A stretch of DNA of 64,000 nucleotides from Thalassospira lucentensis (GCF_011806425.1 NZ_JAATOV010000002.1:434001-498000); one strand, 5' to 3'; positions 17,690 to 26,873 are shown, counted from the first letter of the stretch. Program-made: numbers and translations. The notes: generated from the sequence alone by a model not told the origin.

Positions 17690-18757
17690 ATGCAAAGCGG
17701 TACGTCCACCCCCCTGTCAGATACGGCGGCGCAAATCCCCGGCATGCCCAGTGTTGCGCATAAGAATGTCGCGATCTGGCTGTTTTGCTGTGCGGCGATG
17801 GTGTTTATCATGGTGGTGATTGGTGGCCTGACACGGCTGACCGAGTCGGGTCTTTCGATTGTTGATTGGCGCCCCTTTACCGGGATTATCCCGCCTTTGA
17901 CCGATGCGGATTGGGCCACCCTTTATGCCAAATACAGCCAGTATCCAGAGTTCCAAAAAGTGAATGCCTGGATGTCGGTTGATGATTTTAAAAACATCTT
18001 CTGGCTGGAATTTATTCACAGGCTTTGGGGCCGGTTAATCGGCGTCGCCTTTTTCATTCCGTTTGTGTGGTTTCTGGCCAAAAAATCGATTGATGGCGCG
18101 ACCAAATGGAAATTGTGGGGATTGTTCATCCTTGGCGGTTTGCAGGGGTTGATGGGCTGGTACATGGTGATGAGCGGTCTGGTCGACCGCCCCGATGTCA
18201 GCCAATACCGCCTGACGGCGCATTTTGGCTTGGCACTGGTGATTTTCATTGCCCTGTTGTGGGTTGGATTTAACCAATATGCCCCGCGCAGTACCAAAAC
18301 CAACGGATCAAAACGCGCAATGCAATTGCTATGTCTGATCGTATTTACCGCCCTTTCGGGTGGCTTTGTTGCCGGCCTTGACGCCGGGTATGCCTTTAAC
18401 ACCTTCCCGCTGATGGATGGGCAACTGATCCCCGATGGGCTTTATGTCTTTGACCCAACATGGCTGGCGCCGTTTGAAGATCACATGACCGTGCAGTGGG
18501 ATCATCGCTGGCTTGCAAAGCTGACCTTTGTCTTGGTGCTGGTGTTCTGGTGGCGGGCCGGAAAATGGGACCTGTCGCCCGATCAGCGCTTTGCAACGCA
18601 TCTGGTGTTGGCGGCGGCCTGCCTTCAAGTCGCCCTTGGCATTTCAACCTTATTGTCGGTGATCTGGTTGCCGCTTGGGGTGGCCCATCAAGCCGGTGCG
18701 GTGCTTCTGGTCGGCATGACAACCTATGCGGCGTATAAGCTTCGCCACGTTTCATGA
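17690..18757 (+). CDS. ctaA: Heme A synthase CtaA
   Basis: Inner-membrane enzyme (355 residues, about eight TM helices) that oxidises heme O to heme A for aa3-type cytochrome oxidase. The conserved histidines are visible: EFIHRLWGR (helix II), AHFGLALVIF (helix IV), DHRWLAKL (helix VI) and VAHQAGAVLL (helix VIII). The first helix ends GGLTRLTESGLSI, a family signature. It is of the alphaproteobacterial type without the paired extracellular cysteines. ATG 17690 follows GAGAGA; the upstream in-frame start at 17654 lacks a site. Stands alone, ending convergently with the DUF3422 gene. Confidence 0.95.
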   Translation: MQSGTSTPLSDTAAQIPGMPSVAHKNVAIWLFCCAAMVFIMVVIGGLTRLTESGLSIVDWRPFTGIIPPLTDADWATLYAKYSQYPEFQKVNAWMSVDDFKNIFWLEFIHRLWGRLIGVAFFIPFVWFLAKKSIDGATKWKLWGLFILGGLQGLMGWYMVMSGLVDRPDVSQYRLTAHFGLALVIFIALLWVGFNQYAPRSTKTNGSKRAMQLLCLIVFTALSGGFVAGLDAGYAFNTFPLMDGQLIPDGLYVFDPTWLAPFEDHMTVQWDHRWLAKLTFVLVLVFWWRAGKWDLSPDQRFATHLVLAAACLQVALGISTLLSVIWLPLGVAHQAGAVLLVGMTTYAAYKLRHVS

Positions 18758-18781
18758 TGCTTTGAATATTCACACCGCAAC

Positions 18782-18812
18782 AAAAAAGGGCAGCGTATAG
18801 CTGCCCTTTTTT
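18782..18812. terminator. Bidirectional terminator between ctaA and the DUF3422 gene
   Basis: 13-bp stem AAAAAAGGGCAGC (18782-18794) with its complement at 18800-18812 and a 5-nt loop, giving U-tracts both ways. Confidence 0.95.
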
Positions 18813-18834
18813 AATGAATGATGACCTTGCAGGG

Positions 18835-20103
18835 TCAGGCATCTTCGCGATGCAGCGCCTTTTTGATCCGGCGCATCGATATCCAGATTGCCGCCAGCAC
18901 CACCGGCACGGCGATCCCGGTTGCCATCCGATCATGGATCGGCAGGCCAGCGTCCTTTAGGGCCTTGAACAAATATCCCAAAAGCCCGACCGCGTAATAG
19001 GTGATCGCGGCCACAGACAAGCCTTCGACAGTTTGTTGCAAGCGCAGTTGCAATTTCACCCGGCGGTCCATGCTGGCCAGAAGGTCGCGGTTTTGCGCCT
19101 CTAGCAAAATATCAACGCGCGTACGCAGCAGGTTGTTGGCGCGCGCCACGCGTTTTGACAAAACTTCTAATCGATCACCGATATTTTGACAGGTGCGCAT
19201 GGCCGGGGCCAATCGACGTTCCATAAATTCGGTGATGGTTTGCAGGCCCTCGACCCGTTCTTCGCGAAGTTCAATCAGGCGGGCCTGCACAATCCGGTAA
19301 TAGGCGCGTGCGGCACTGAACCGATAATTCAGCGATGCGGCCATTTCTTCGGTTTGGGCGGCAAGGTCGGTCAGTTTGGACAGGGTTTCTTCGTCGTTAT
19401 TTTGGGTTTTGCTGGCCATTTCGGCGGTAATTTCCGACAGGCGCGTGTCAATTTCAGATACCTTGGGCGTTGCGTCATGGGCCAGCGGAAAGGCCAAAAG
19501 CGCCATCATGCGATAAACTTCAATTTCTTTAAGCCGCTGCACCAGTCGCCCGGTTTGTAGTTGTTCCATCCCCTGATCACGGATCAGGATACGGCCAAAG
19601 CCATCGCCATGCAGGCGAAAGTCGGTCCAGACTTTGGCGGTTCCGCCCAAAACACGGCTGCCGGTCAGGCCGTTATGATCAAACAGGCGCGAAATTTCTT
19701 CTTCGTTGCGTCCGGTTTTTTCGACCGCAATGTGCAAACCGACAATTAACTGCCCCGGCGTTTCAGACAGCCAGTCTTGCGGGATCAAATTAATCACCGG
19801 GTCTTTGAACGGGTCATCAAATTCCGCGGATCGTTTGAAAACATAGACGGTAAATTCCGCGTGGCGTTCCCAAATAACGGTGAACCCGTCACAGGTGGCT
19901 TCGTAATATTTTTGGTCTGAAGCCGGGGGTGTCAGGCTGTAGCGGTGACAAAAAGACAGAAAGTGATCGCGCACGTCCTGATCCAAGTCTTCGCCCGCGT
20001 GAAAGGCAATGCAGGAGCACCGCGCCGGGCTTGAAACCCCGCCAAATGGGCGGGCGTGAATTTCATTATGCAGTGCGACGCGCTGGGGATGTTCAACAAA
20101 CAT
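18835..20103 (-). CDS. DUF3422 family inner-membrane protein
   Basis: Uncharacterised 422-residue protein. It begins EHPQRVALHNEIHARPF, the DUF3422 hallmark, has a globular N-terminal ~200 residues, then long helical and probably coiled-coil stretches (about 215-350), and ends in two TM segments (about 352-373 and 392-410). That layout suggests a cytoplasmic domain tethered at its C-terminus. ATG 20103 gives the conserved start; GTG 20109 is two codons upstream. Its 5' end and promoter are part of a 57-bp sequence repeated at 20763-20819 (see repeat entries). Function unknown; the family is common in alpha- and betaproteobacteria. Confidence 0.85.
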   Translation of the reverse strand: MFVEHPQRVALHNEIHARPFGGVSSPARCSCIAFHAGEDLDQDVRDHFLSFCHRYSLTPPASDQKYYEATCDGFTVIWERHAEFTVYVFKRSAEFDDPFKDPVINLIPQDWLSETPGQLIVGLHIAVEKTGRNEEEISRLFDHNGLTGSRVLGGTAKVWTDFRLHGDGFGRILIRDQGMEQLQTGRLVQRLKEIEVYRMMALLAFPLAHDATPKVSEIDTRLSEITAEMASKTQNNDEETLSKLTDLAAQTEEMAASLNYRFSAARAYYRIVQARLIELREERVEGLQTITEFMERRLAPAMRTCQNIGDRLEVLSKRVARANNLLRTRVDILLEAQNRDLLASMDRRVKLQLRLQQTVEGLSVAAITYYAVGLLGYLFKALKDAGLPIHDRMATGIAVPVVLAAIWISMRRIKKALHREDA

Positions 20104-20152
20104 TGCCACGGGCTTTCATAATTGGCCATTGCGGTCTATATAAACCATTCGG
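20096..20152. repeat. 57-bp direct repeat, copy 1 (start and promoter of DUF3422 gene)
   Basis: Nearly identical to 20763-20819 in the same orientation. The core 20110-20144 is 35/35 identical, and the flanks differ at a few positions. On the minus strand it contains the DUF3422 start codon and a TTTATATA box that may be its -10 element. The two copies bracket a lower-GC stretch with one small secreted-protein gene. Confidence 0.9.
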
Positions 20153-20289
20153 GCCTTGAGGATATCCTCCGCCCGAACAAACATATGTGCAGAAGAACGT
20201 CGAAGGCATCAGAAACCTAAATTGACTAAGAAAAACACCTTTAGTGCTTAACTCAAAACCACAAAGTAATTACCAAAACTTACTTAGTC

Positions 20290-20307
20290 TTGCCTGCTAG
20301 CAGGCAA
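20290..20307 (-). terminator. 18-bp perfect palindrome at the end of the small secreted-protein gene
   Basis: TTGCCTGCTAGCAGGCAA is fully self-complementary and contains the TAG stop of the gene on the minus strand. An additional pair GACTAAG/CTTAGTC lies at about 20224-20230 and 20284-20290. Probable transcription terminator or protein-binding palindrome. Confidence 0.5.
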
Positions 20308-20629
20308 CGCCAATAAGGATTTTGGTATTATCCTCATTGCGACCATCCAACTCTGGAAGCCTCTTGAGTGGTTGGGTGCATCCTCGGGGTTTTATGTACT
20401 CAACTGCGATATCTTCGGCGACTTCTAGGTCCATGGGCTGACCGTCTTCTCGCTCAATCACAATTAAATAAGGCTGGCTAAACAAAACGATATACGTATC
20501 CAATACATACGTAATTCCGTCTCTGCTGATATCAGCATGGTTCTCTTCAACCAAAACGACTTTCCCTGCGTGGGCGGTAGTTGAGATAAAAAGCCCCATA
20601 AAAAATATAAACTTAATAACATTGTTCAT
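20297..20629 (-). CDS. Small secreted protein of unknown function
   Basis: 110 residues that I do not recognise. The N-terminus is a clear Sec signal (basic-poor MNNVIKF, hydrophobic core to about residue 18, cleavage near AHA-GK), leaving about 88 mature residues with two cysteines (in RGCTQP and the terminal GVAC) that could form a disulfide. A good ribosome site (AGGAAAG) precedes ATG 20629. Base composition is visibly more AT-rich than the neighbours, and codons such as ATA and AAA are frequent, suggesting recent acquisition. It lies inside the direct-repeat-bracketed islet 20096-20819, and the second repeat copy places a duplicate of the DUF3422 promoter upstream of it in the same direction. 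Confidence 0.65.
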   Translation of the reverse strand: MNNVIKFIFFMGLFISTTAHAGKVVLVEENHADISRDGITYVLDTYIVLFSQPYLIVIEREDGQPMDLEVAEDIAVEYIKPRGCTQPLKRLPELDGRNEDNTKILIGVAC

Positions 20630-20991
20630 GGTTTGACTTTCCTGAAATTTTTTCTAGTCGGATGATCGATGTCGTCGAACAGAACAGTTTTATTTGGCGC
20701 TCATCCCTTCGCCTACAGAACCACATAAATTTCATTTATCGGATAACGCACTGGGGAGCATGACAAACACTTCCAAGGGCTTTCATAATTGGCCATTGCG
20801 GTCTATATAAAACACTCGGATGACGGTTTTGGAACGTGTTTCAAACCGTAACCCGACATACCCTGTATAGACGAAAGTCAAAGGTGGCAGAAACCCCAGA
20901 ATGCATAAGGGTAAATACTGTCACAGATGCTTTTATAATATGGGGAAAATCATTTGCCCGGCCAACGTATCGACGGCCCCAAGGAGGTTTC
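20630..20991. other. Spacer holding repeat copy 2 and the tldD leader
   Basis: 362 bp without a convincing gene. The left part (20630-20762) is AT-rich and belongs to the islet. Repeat copy 2 occupies 20763-20819. The remainder leads to tldD, with a TATAAT hexamer at 20934-20939 and the strong site AAGGAGG at 20981-20987. An in-frame extension of tldD from 20836 exists but looks non-coding. Confidence 0.6.
20763..20819. repeat. 57-bp direct repeat, copy 2
   Basis: Second copy of 20096-20152 with its identical 35-bp core at 20777-20811. Here the sequence is not part of a coding region. Its minus-strand TTTATATA box points toward the small secreted-protein gene about 150 bp away. Confidence 0.9.
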
Positions 20992-22425
20992 ATGACCGAT
21001 CTTCGCACCACCGACAATCTGTTTTTCGCCAATGGTGATCTTGATCGCGAACGGCTTGAAAATCAGGTCAATGACGCGCTTGGCGCTGCAGAAGACGGGG
21101 AACTGTTTTTGGAATACCGCCAGTCGGAAAGCCTGGTTTGGGACGACGGGCGTCTGCGCAGTGCCAATTTTGATACCGCACAGGGATTTGGCCTGCGTGC
21201 GGTTGCCGACGAAGCCACCGCATTTTCCCATTCAAACGAACTGTCCAACGATGCAGTCGCGCGTGCGGCCGAAACCGTTAAAGCGGTTGGACAAGGGCGG
21301 TCTGGCAAGGTCGATCTTGGATCGATTGGCACCAACATTTCGCTTTATTCCGATGTGAACCCGCTGGGCGAAACCACGTTTGAAGCCAAAGTTGATCTTT
21401 TGGCGCAAATTGATGCCTATGCCCGGTCGCGTGATCCCCGCGTTTCGCAGGTTTCCGCATCAATTTCCGGTAACTGGCAGGCGGTGCAAATCTGGCGTTC
21501 GGGTGGGCAGCGCATTGGCGACATTCGCCCGTTGGTTCGGTTTAATGTTTCGGTCGTTGTCAAACAGGGCGACCGCATGGAAACCGGATCGCACGGCGAA
21601 GGCGGGCGAATTGGCTATGACGGGTTCTTTGATGAAAAAACCTGGAAATCAGCCGTCGACGAAGCATTGCGCCAAGCGGTTGTGAACCTTGATTCCGTTG
21701 CGGCACCGGCCGGTGAAATGACCGTGGTGCTTGGCCCGGGCTGGCCAGGTATTTTGCTGCACGAAGCGATTGGTCACGGGCTTGAAGGTGACTTTAACCG
21801 TAAGGGCACATCGGCCTTTGCCGGGCTTTTGGGCCAGCGCATTGCATCGCCGGGTGTCACGGTTGTTGATGACGGGACGATCCATGATCGCCGTGGGTCG
21901 CTTTCGATTGATGACGAAGGCACCCCGACCCAGCAAACGGTTTTGATTGAGGATGGTATCCTTAAGGGCTTTATGCAGGACCGATTGAACGCGCGTTTAA
22001 CCGGGGTGAAATCCACCGGTAATGGCCGCCGCCAATCTTATGCCCATGCCCCGATGCCGCGCATGACCAACACCTATATGCATGGCGGGGATAAAGACCC
22101 GGCAGAAATTCTGGCTTCGGTTAAGAACGGGATTTATGCGGTGAACTTTGGCGGTGGTCAGGTTGACATCACATCGGGCAAATTCGTGTTTTCCGCATCA
22201 GAAGCCTATTTGATCGAAGACGGCAAACTTGGTGCCCCGGTCAAGGGGGCGACCCTGATCGGGAATGGCCCTGACAGCCTGACCAAGGTTTCAATGGTTG
22301 GTAACGACATGAAACTTGATAACGGCATTGGCACGTGCGGCAAGGACGGACAAGGCGTTCCAGTCGGTGTTGGTCAGCCAACCCTTCGCATCGATGGCCT
22401 AACAGTTGGCGGGACGGCGGTATAA
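20992..22425 (+). CDS. tldD: Metalloprotease TldD
   Basis: Active subunit (477 residues) of the TldD/TldE zinc protease, which in other bacteria trims leader peptides of microcins and RiPPs and degrades CcdA. The zinc motif HEAIGHGLEGD (HExxxH, about residue 258) is present. The C-terminal segments DRLNARLTGVKSTGNGRR and MTNTYMHGG are typical of TldD. ATG 20992 is decided by the perfect AAGGAGG 5 nt upstream. The partner TldE is encoded at 54074-55423 rather than adjacent. Ends in a terminator hairpin. A CcdA relative also lies in this window (52903-53145), which is noteworthy because TldD/E was reported to act on CcdA. Confidence 0.95.
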   Translation: MTDLRTTDNLFFANGDLDRERLENQVNDALGAAEDGELFLEYRQSESLVWDDGRLRSANFDTAQGFGLRAVADEATAFSHSNELSNDAVARAAETVKAVGQGRSGKVDLGSIGTNISLYSDVNPLGETTFEAKVDLLAQIDAYARSRDPRVSQVSASISGNWQAVQIWRSGGQRIGDIRPLVRFNVSVVVKQGDRMETGSHGEGGRIGYDGFFDEKTWKSAVDEALRQAVVNLDSVAAPAGEMTVVLGPGWPGILLHEAIGHGLEGDFNRKGTSAFAGLLGQRIASPGVTVVDDGTIHDRRGSLSIDDEGTPTQQTVLIEDGILKGFMQDRLNARLTGVKSTGNGRRQSYAHAPMPRMTNTYMHGGDKDPAEILASVKNGIYAVNFGGGQVDITSGKFVFSASEAYLIEDGKLGAPVKGATLIGNGPDSLTKVSMVGNDMKLDNGIGTCGKDGQGVPVGVGQPTLRIDGLTVGGTAV

Positions 22426-22471
22426 GCCGTCCACGTAACCCAAGCGGGATATCAGTGATTTTCGTTTTGAG

Positions 22472-22505
22472 CGGGCGCATGGTTTAAACTGTGCGCCCGA
22501 TTTCT
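22472..22505 (+). terminator. Terminator downstream of tldD
   Basis: CGGGCGCA (22472-22479) pairs with TGCGCCCG (22492-22499) over a 12-nt loop, followed by ATTTCTTT. Confidence 0.75.
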
Positions 22506-22641
22506 TTGCCCGCGCCAATGCATGAAAGTAGCTTGCAAAGCAGATGAAATCCCAACAGTCTGTCATCAGTCAAATCTATTAGGCGCCGACAACATCGATC
22601 TATCAACGCCTCAACGCATCATAAGCACCAAAGAGACCGTG

Positions 22642-23664
22642 ATGAATTTCTCGTCTGATAATGTTTCACCGATCTGTCCGGAAATCCTTGCGGCGATTGC
22701 TGCGGAAAGTGAAAGTTCGGCCCTGCCCTATGGTGCGGATGATCAAAGTCAGAAACTTGATGCGGCGTTTTCCAAGCTTTTTGGCACTGACGTTGTCGTG
22801 GTGCCGGTGGCGACTGGCACGGCGGCCAATCTGGTCGGGCTTTCGGGGTTGGTATCGCCGTTTGGCGGGGTTGTTTGCCACCATCACGCCCATATCAACA
22901 TGACGGAATCGACCGGCGTTGCCTTTTATGGCGGCGGGGCGAAGCTTATGGGGATTGATGGCCCGTCGGCCAAGATCGAGGCCGAAACACTTGATACGTT
23001 TTTAACTGCCCACAGCCCCAACGGCATGCATTCGGTCGACCCTGAATGTGTTGCCATCACCCAATCGACGGAATTTGGCACGGTTTACAGCGTTGATGAA
23101 GTGCGCGCGATTGGCGATGTGTGTCAAAAGCATAACATGCGGCTGTTTATGGATGGGGCGCGGTTTGCCAATGCGGTTGCCGCCCTTGACTGTCACCCCG
23201 CCGACATCACGTGGAAGGCCGGGGTCGATGTTTTGAGTTTCGGGGCGACGAAAAACGGCGCCTTGGCGGTGGATGCGATTATCCTGTTCGATCCCAAATT
23301 ACGTCGTCACACCGAGAAAAGCCGCAAGCGCGGCGGGCATCTTTTTTCCAAGCATCGCTACCTTGCCGCACAGCTTTTGGCCTATGTGCAAGATGACCTT
23401 TGGCTGCGCAATGCACGCCACGCCAATCAAGCGGCCTTTGCCTTAATGGAAAGCCTGCAAACACTTGGTTCGCGGGCGGCCTTTCCGCCCCAAGGCAATG
23501 AGCTGTTTATGCATATGCCCGATACGCTTGCCCAGAAGCTTCGCGATGCGGGACTGGTGTTTCGCCCATGGGCATCAATCGGCCCGGATGCCTATCGGTT
23601 TGTTTGCGCGTGGAATAGCCCGGTCGATCAAATTCGTGGCTTGGCCAAAACCATCGGCGGTTAG
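22642..23664 (+). CDS. ltaE: Low-specificity threonine aldolase, paralog 1
   Basis: PLP-dependent fold-type I enzyme (340 residues) cleaving L-threonine/allo-threonine or other beta-hydroxy amino acids to glycine and an aldehyde. The start block MNFSSDNVSP and the PLP lysine in SFGATKNGAL (about residue 207) are family hallmarks. ATG 22642 aligns with the start of the next paralog; upstream frame to 22522 is non-coding in character. Followed by a second, clearly homologous copy 175 bp downstream in the same orientation, so the pair arose by tandem duplication and has since diverged. Whether both accept threonine is unknown. Confidence 0.88.
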   Translation: MNFSSDNVSPICPEILAAIAAESESSALPYGADDQSQKLDAAFSKLFGTDVVVVPVATGTAANLVGLSGLVSPFGGVVCHHHAHINMTESTGVAFYGGGAKLMGIDGPSAKIEAETLDTFLTAHSPNGMHSVDPECVAITQSTEFGTVYSVDEVRAIGDVCQKHNMRLFMDGARFANAVAALDCHPADITWKAGVDVLSFGATKNGALAVDAIILFDPKLRRHTEKSRKRGGHLFSKHRYLAAQLLAYVQDDLWLRNARHANQAAFALMESLQTLGSRAAFPPQGNELFMHMPDTLAQKLRDAGLVFRPWASIGPDAYRFVCAWNSPVDQIRGLAKTIGG

Positions 23665-23839
23665 GCCACCCTATTCTAATCCTGCCTTTCCGTCCTAAAC
23701 CATTCCTCTGAGATGGCGCTGTTTGACGCGACGTTTCTGTCCGCCATTGCCTTTGTCGGCGGTTGCGTGTGATAAACGTTGCCCTGTTAAGCATGTGCTT
23801 CGCACCTGCTTTTTGCCCCAAATCCATGCGAGAGATCCG

Positions 23840-24859
23840 ATGAATTTTGCGTCTGACAATGTGTCACCCTTTTGCCCCGAAATCCTTGAAGCCTTGGCCA
23901 ATGAGGGCAAAAGCAGCGCGCCGGCCTATGGCGGAGATGATATCAGCACGCAACTTGATGCGGCATTTTCCAAGCTGTTCGAAACCGATGTTGCGGTTAT
24001 TCCAGTAGCAACCGGAACAGCAGCCAACTGCATTAGCCTGTCAGCACTTGTATCGCCCTATGGCGGCGTTGTGTGCCATCACGAAGCGCATATCAATGAA
24101 GATGAAAGCACAGGCGTTGCCTTTTTCACCGGCGGTGCCAAGCTTTTGCCAATGGAGGGGCCGACGGCAAAGCTTGAGGCCGATGAGCTTAATCAGTTTG
24201 TCGCAGAGCAAGCCAATCGCGGCATTCATTCGGTCGCCCCGGAATGTGTAGCGATTACCCAAGCAACCGAACTGGGCACGGTTTATTCCGTTGAGGAAGT
24301 CAACGCGATTGCCGAGGTTTGCCGCAAACACGACCTGAAACTGTTTATGGACGGCGCGCGGTTTGCCAATGCGGTTGCGCATTTGGGCTGCACGCCAGCC
24401 GACATCACCTGGAAAGCAGGCGTTGATATCCTTAGCTTTGGCGCGACCAAAAATGGCGCGATGGCCGTGGACGCGATTGTTCTGTTTGATCCGGCCCTTA
24501 AAACCCGCATCGAACAGGCACGCAAACGCAGCGGGCATCTGCATTCCAAGCATCGCTATTTGGCGACGCAACTTTTGGCCTATGTGCAAAACGATGTGTG
24601 GCTGAAAAATGCCGGGCATGCCAACGAAGCCGCGACGGTTCTTGCCGATCTTTTGTGCCAGCATGGCGCACACCTTGCCCACCCAGCAGAGGGCAATGAA
24701 TTGTTCGTCAATCTTGACCTTGGCGTTGCCGATAAATTGCGTGCGGCAGGCGTTCAATTCCATCCATGGCCGTCGCTTGGCGCGAACGTTTATCGCTTTG
24801 TCGCGGCATGGAATACCGACATCGCGCAAATCCAAGGCCTTAATGAACGCCTAGATTGA
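23840..24859 (+). CDS. Low-specificity threonine aldolase, paralog 2
   Basis: 339-residue PLP enzyme, colinear with the preceding gene from MNFASDNVSPFCPEIL through the PLP lysine block SFGATKNGAM to the C-terminus. Identity by eye is well over half, with no indels of note. ATG 23840 is preceded by AGAGAT and matches the paralog start. Differences cluster in the middle (residues about 95-130) and near the C-terminus, where substrate-distal or subunit contacts lie. Likely functions are glycine supply or breakdown of phenylserine-type or 3-hydroxy amino acids; the division of labour is unknown. No nearby glycine-cleavage genes. Confidence 0.88.
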   Translation: MNFASDNVSPFCPEILEALANEGKSSAPAYGGDDISTQLDAAFSKLFETDVAVIPVATGTAANCISLSALVSPYGGVVCHHEAHINEDESTGVAFFTGGAKLLPMEGPTAKLEADELNQFVAEQANRGIHSVAPECVAITQATELGTVYSVEEVNAIAEVCRKHDLKLFMDGARFANAVAHLGCTPADITWKAGVDILSFGATKNGAMAVDAIVLFDPALKTRIEQARKRSGHLHSKHRYLATQLLAYVQNDVWLKNAGHANEAATVLADLLCQHGAHLAHPAEGNELFVNLDLGVADKLRAAGVQFHPWPSLGANVYRFVAAWNTDIAQIQGLNERLD

Positions 24860-25265
24860 TTTTGGCTTTTCGGGCGGGGAAATATTGAAACGAATCATTA
24901 AAATTCAAGGGGATACTAAATGCTCAAAACAGCATATTCCCGACACAATATTCGTTTTCCCTGCCCGAGCCCTGAAAAAAATGCACCCCTCCCATACCTG
25001 AATGTGAGGGTGATTTTCATAAAAATAACAGACACTTGACATAAATTCATCAATCTTGGGACGAGACGCCTATACGTAAAACCACGCAGGAAGCGTTGAC
25101 GATACCTAGAAACCCTGATTATTTTCCCTCGTCGATTGCCAACATAAAGTTTTGTTGGATCGGGTAACCCCGTCCGTTCCAATGCGCAAGCCAGCAAGCA
25201 TGACTTTCAAGAAGATCATGTTGCTTGGGTCATTGTGTGCGGACCAGCCTTGAGGGAGGCATTTA
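24860..25265. promoter_or_regulatory. Long dpp operon leader region
   Basis: 406 bp without a credible gene. The first 200 bp are AT-rich and contain a TTGACA at about 25035-25040 but no good matching -10 at 17 bp. The end has the strong dppA ribosome site GAGGGAGG just before ATG 25266. The length suggests a regulated promoter or a long 5' leader, but I recognise no riboswitch class. Confidence 0.5.
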
Positions 25266-26873
25266 ATGAAAGCGAATTTCGTCAAAGTGGCGCTTGGTGC
25301 AGGCCTGCTTGCAGCCACGGCACTCGCTGCTCCGACCGCCGCTTCGGCAAAAACCTTGGTTTATTGCTCGGAAGGAAGCCCAGAAGGCTTTAACCCGTCG
25401 CTTTACACCTCGGGTACGACCTTTGATGCGAGCTCCAGAAACGTCTTCAATCGTCTTGTCGAATTCAAACGCGGCACCACGACGATCATTCCAGGTCTGG
25501 CAACCAGCTGGGATGTATCGGCAGACGGTCTGGAATATACCTTCAAACTGCGTGAAGGCGTTAAGTTCCACACCACCAAAGATTTCACCCCGACCCGTGA
25601 TTTCAATGCGGATGACGTGATTTTCACGTTCAAACGCCAGTGGGATAAAAACCATCCCTATCATGGTGTGTCAGGCGGGTCTTACGAATACTTCAACTCA
25701 ATGTCGATGCCTGATCTGATCAAGGACATTGTCAAAGTTGATGATTACACCGTCAAATTTGTTCTGAACCGTCCAGAAGCTCCGTTCATTGCCAACATGG
25801 CGATGGATTTCGCATCTGTTCTGTCGGCTGAATATGCTGACAAAATGATGGAAGCTGGTACGCCAGAAACGGTTGACCTTAACCCGGTCGGCACCGGTCC
25901 GTTCCAGATGGTTCAGTATCAAAAAGATGCGGTTATCCGTTACAAAGCGTTCCCAGAATACTGGAAAGGCAAAGCGGCAATCGACAACCTGATCTTTGCC
26001 ATTACGCCTGATAGCACCGTGCGTTATCAGAAGCTTAAAGCTGGCGAATGCCATGTCATGCCGTATCCGAACCCGGCCGATCTGACCGCGATGGAAGCAG
26101 ATGCTGACATCAACCTGATGAGCCAGGAAGGTCTGAACGTTGGTTATCTGGGTTATAACACCCAGAAAGAACCGTTCACCGATGCGAAAGTGCGTAAAGC
26201 ACTGAACATGGCAATCAACAAAGACGCCATCATCGAAGGTGTGTATCAGGGTGCTGGTTCGCCTGCGAAAAACCCGATCCCGCCAACGATCTGGTCGTAC
26301 AACAACGACATCGTTGATGATAAGTACGATCCGGAAGCCGCCAAAGCCATGTTGGCAGAAGCTGGTTACCCGGATGGGTTCAAAACCGATATCTGGGCCA
26401 TGCCGGTTCAGCGTCCGTACAACCCGAATGCCCGCCGTATGGCCGAGCTTATTCAGGCTGACTGGGCGAAAGTCGGTGTTGACGCTGAAATCGTATCCTA
26501 CGAATGGGGCGAATACCTTGAGCGCACCAAAAAAGGTGAACAGGGTACCTTCATGCTCGGTTGGACCGGCGATAACGGCGACCCCGATAACTTCCTGGCC
26601 GTTTTGCTTGGCTGTGATGCCGTTGGCAGCTCGAACCGTGCACAGTGGTGTGACGAAGAGTTCAACAACCTGATCCAGCAGGCAAAAACCACTTCGGACG
26701 TTCTTGAGCGTACCCGTCTGTACGAAGAAGCACAGGTTGTCTTCAAACGTGAAGCACCTTGGGCAACCATCGCACACTCGGTCGTTTTCGAACCGCTGCG
26801 TAAAGAAGTTGTCGACTACAAGATCGATCCGTTCGGTGGTCACATCTTCTATGGCGTTGACCTCGAAGATTAA
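25266..26873 (+). CDS. dppA: Dipeptide ABC transporter substrate-binding protein
   Basis: Periplasmic binding protein of family SBP_bac_5, 535 residues, with a Sec signal (cleavage near AASA-KT). The mature start, KTLVYCSEGSPEGFNPSL, closely follows E. coli DppA, as does the C-terminal GCDAVGSSNRAQWCDEEF stretch with its disulfide cysteines. It should deliver dipeptides (and possibly heme or ALA, as E. coli DppA does) to the DppBC channel. Codon use is unusually smooth and frequent-codon rich, suggesting high expression. First gene of dppABCDF; a hairpin right after it (26896-26920) would let most transcripts stop here, giving the excess of binding protein typical of such systems. Confidence 0.95.
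   Translation: MKANFVKVALGAGLLAATALAAPTAASAKTLVYCSEGSPEGFNPSLYTSGTTFDASSRNVFNRLVEFKRGTTTIIPGLATSWDVSADGLEYTFKLREGVKFHTTKDFTPTRDFNADDVIFTFKRQWDKNHPYHGVSGGSYEYFNSMSMPDLIKDIVKVDDYTVKFVLNRPEAPFIANMAMDFASVLSAEYADKMMEAGTPETVDLNPVGTGPFQMVQYQKDAVIRYKAFPEYWKGKAAIDNLIFAITPDSTVRYQKLKAGECHVMPYPNPADLTAMEADADINLMSQEGLNVGYLGYNTQKEPFTDAKVRKALNMAINKDAIIEGVYQGAGSPAKNPIPPTIWSYNNDIVDDKYDPEAAKAMLAEAGYPDGFKTDIWAMPVQRPYNPNARRMAELIQADWAKVGVDAEIVSYEWGEYLERTKKGEQGTFMLGWTGDNGDPDNFLAVLLGCDAVGSSNRAQWCDEEFNNLIQQAKTTSDVLERTRLYEEAQVVFKREAPWATIAHSVVFEPLRKEVVDYKIDPFGGHIFYGVDLED

Noticed and set aside
18035-18402. Minus-strand frames within ctaA
   Set aside because: Antisense to TM helices; translation is Pro/His/Gln-rich, as expected for shadows.
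24916-25197. 93-codon minus-strand frame in the dpp leader
   Set aside because: No ribosome site, odd composition and no recognisable features; the region is more likely regulatory.
24860-25265. Riboswitch (for example glycine type) in the dpp leader or after the threonine aldolases
   Set aside because: No conserved core of any riboswitch class I know is recognisable; only weak short inverted repeats.
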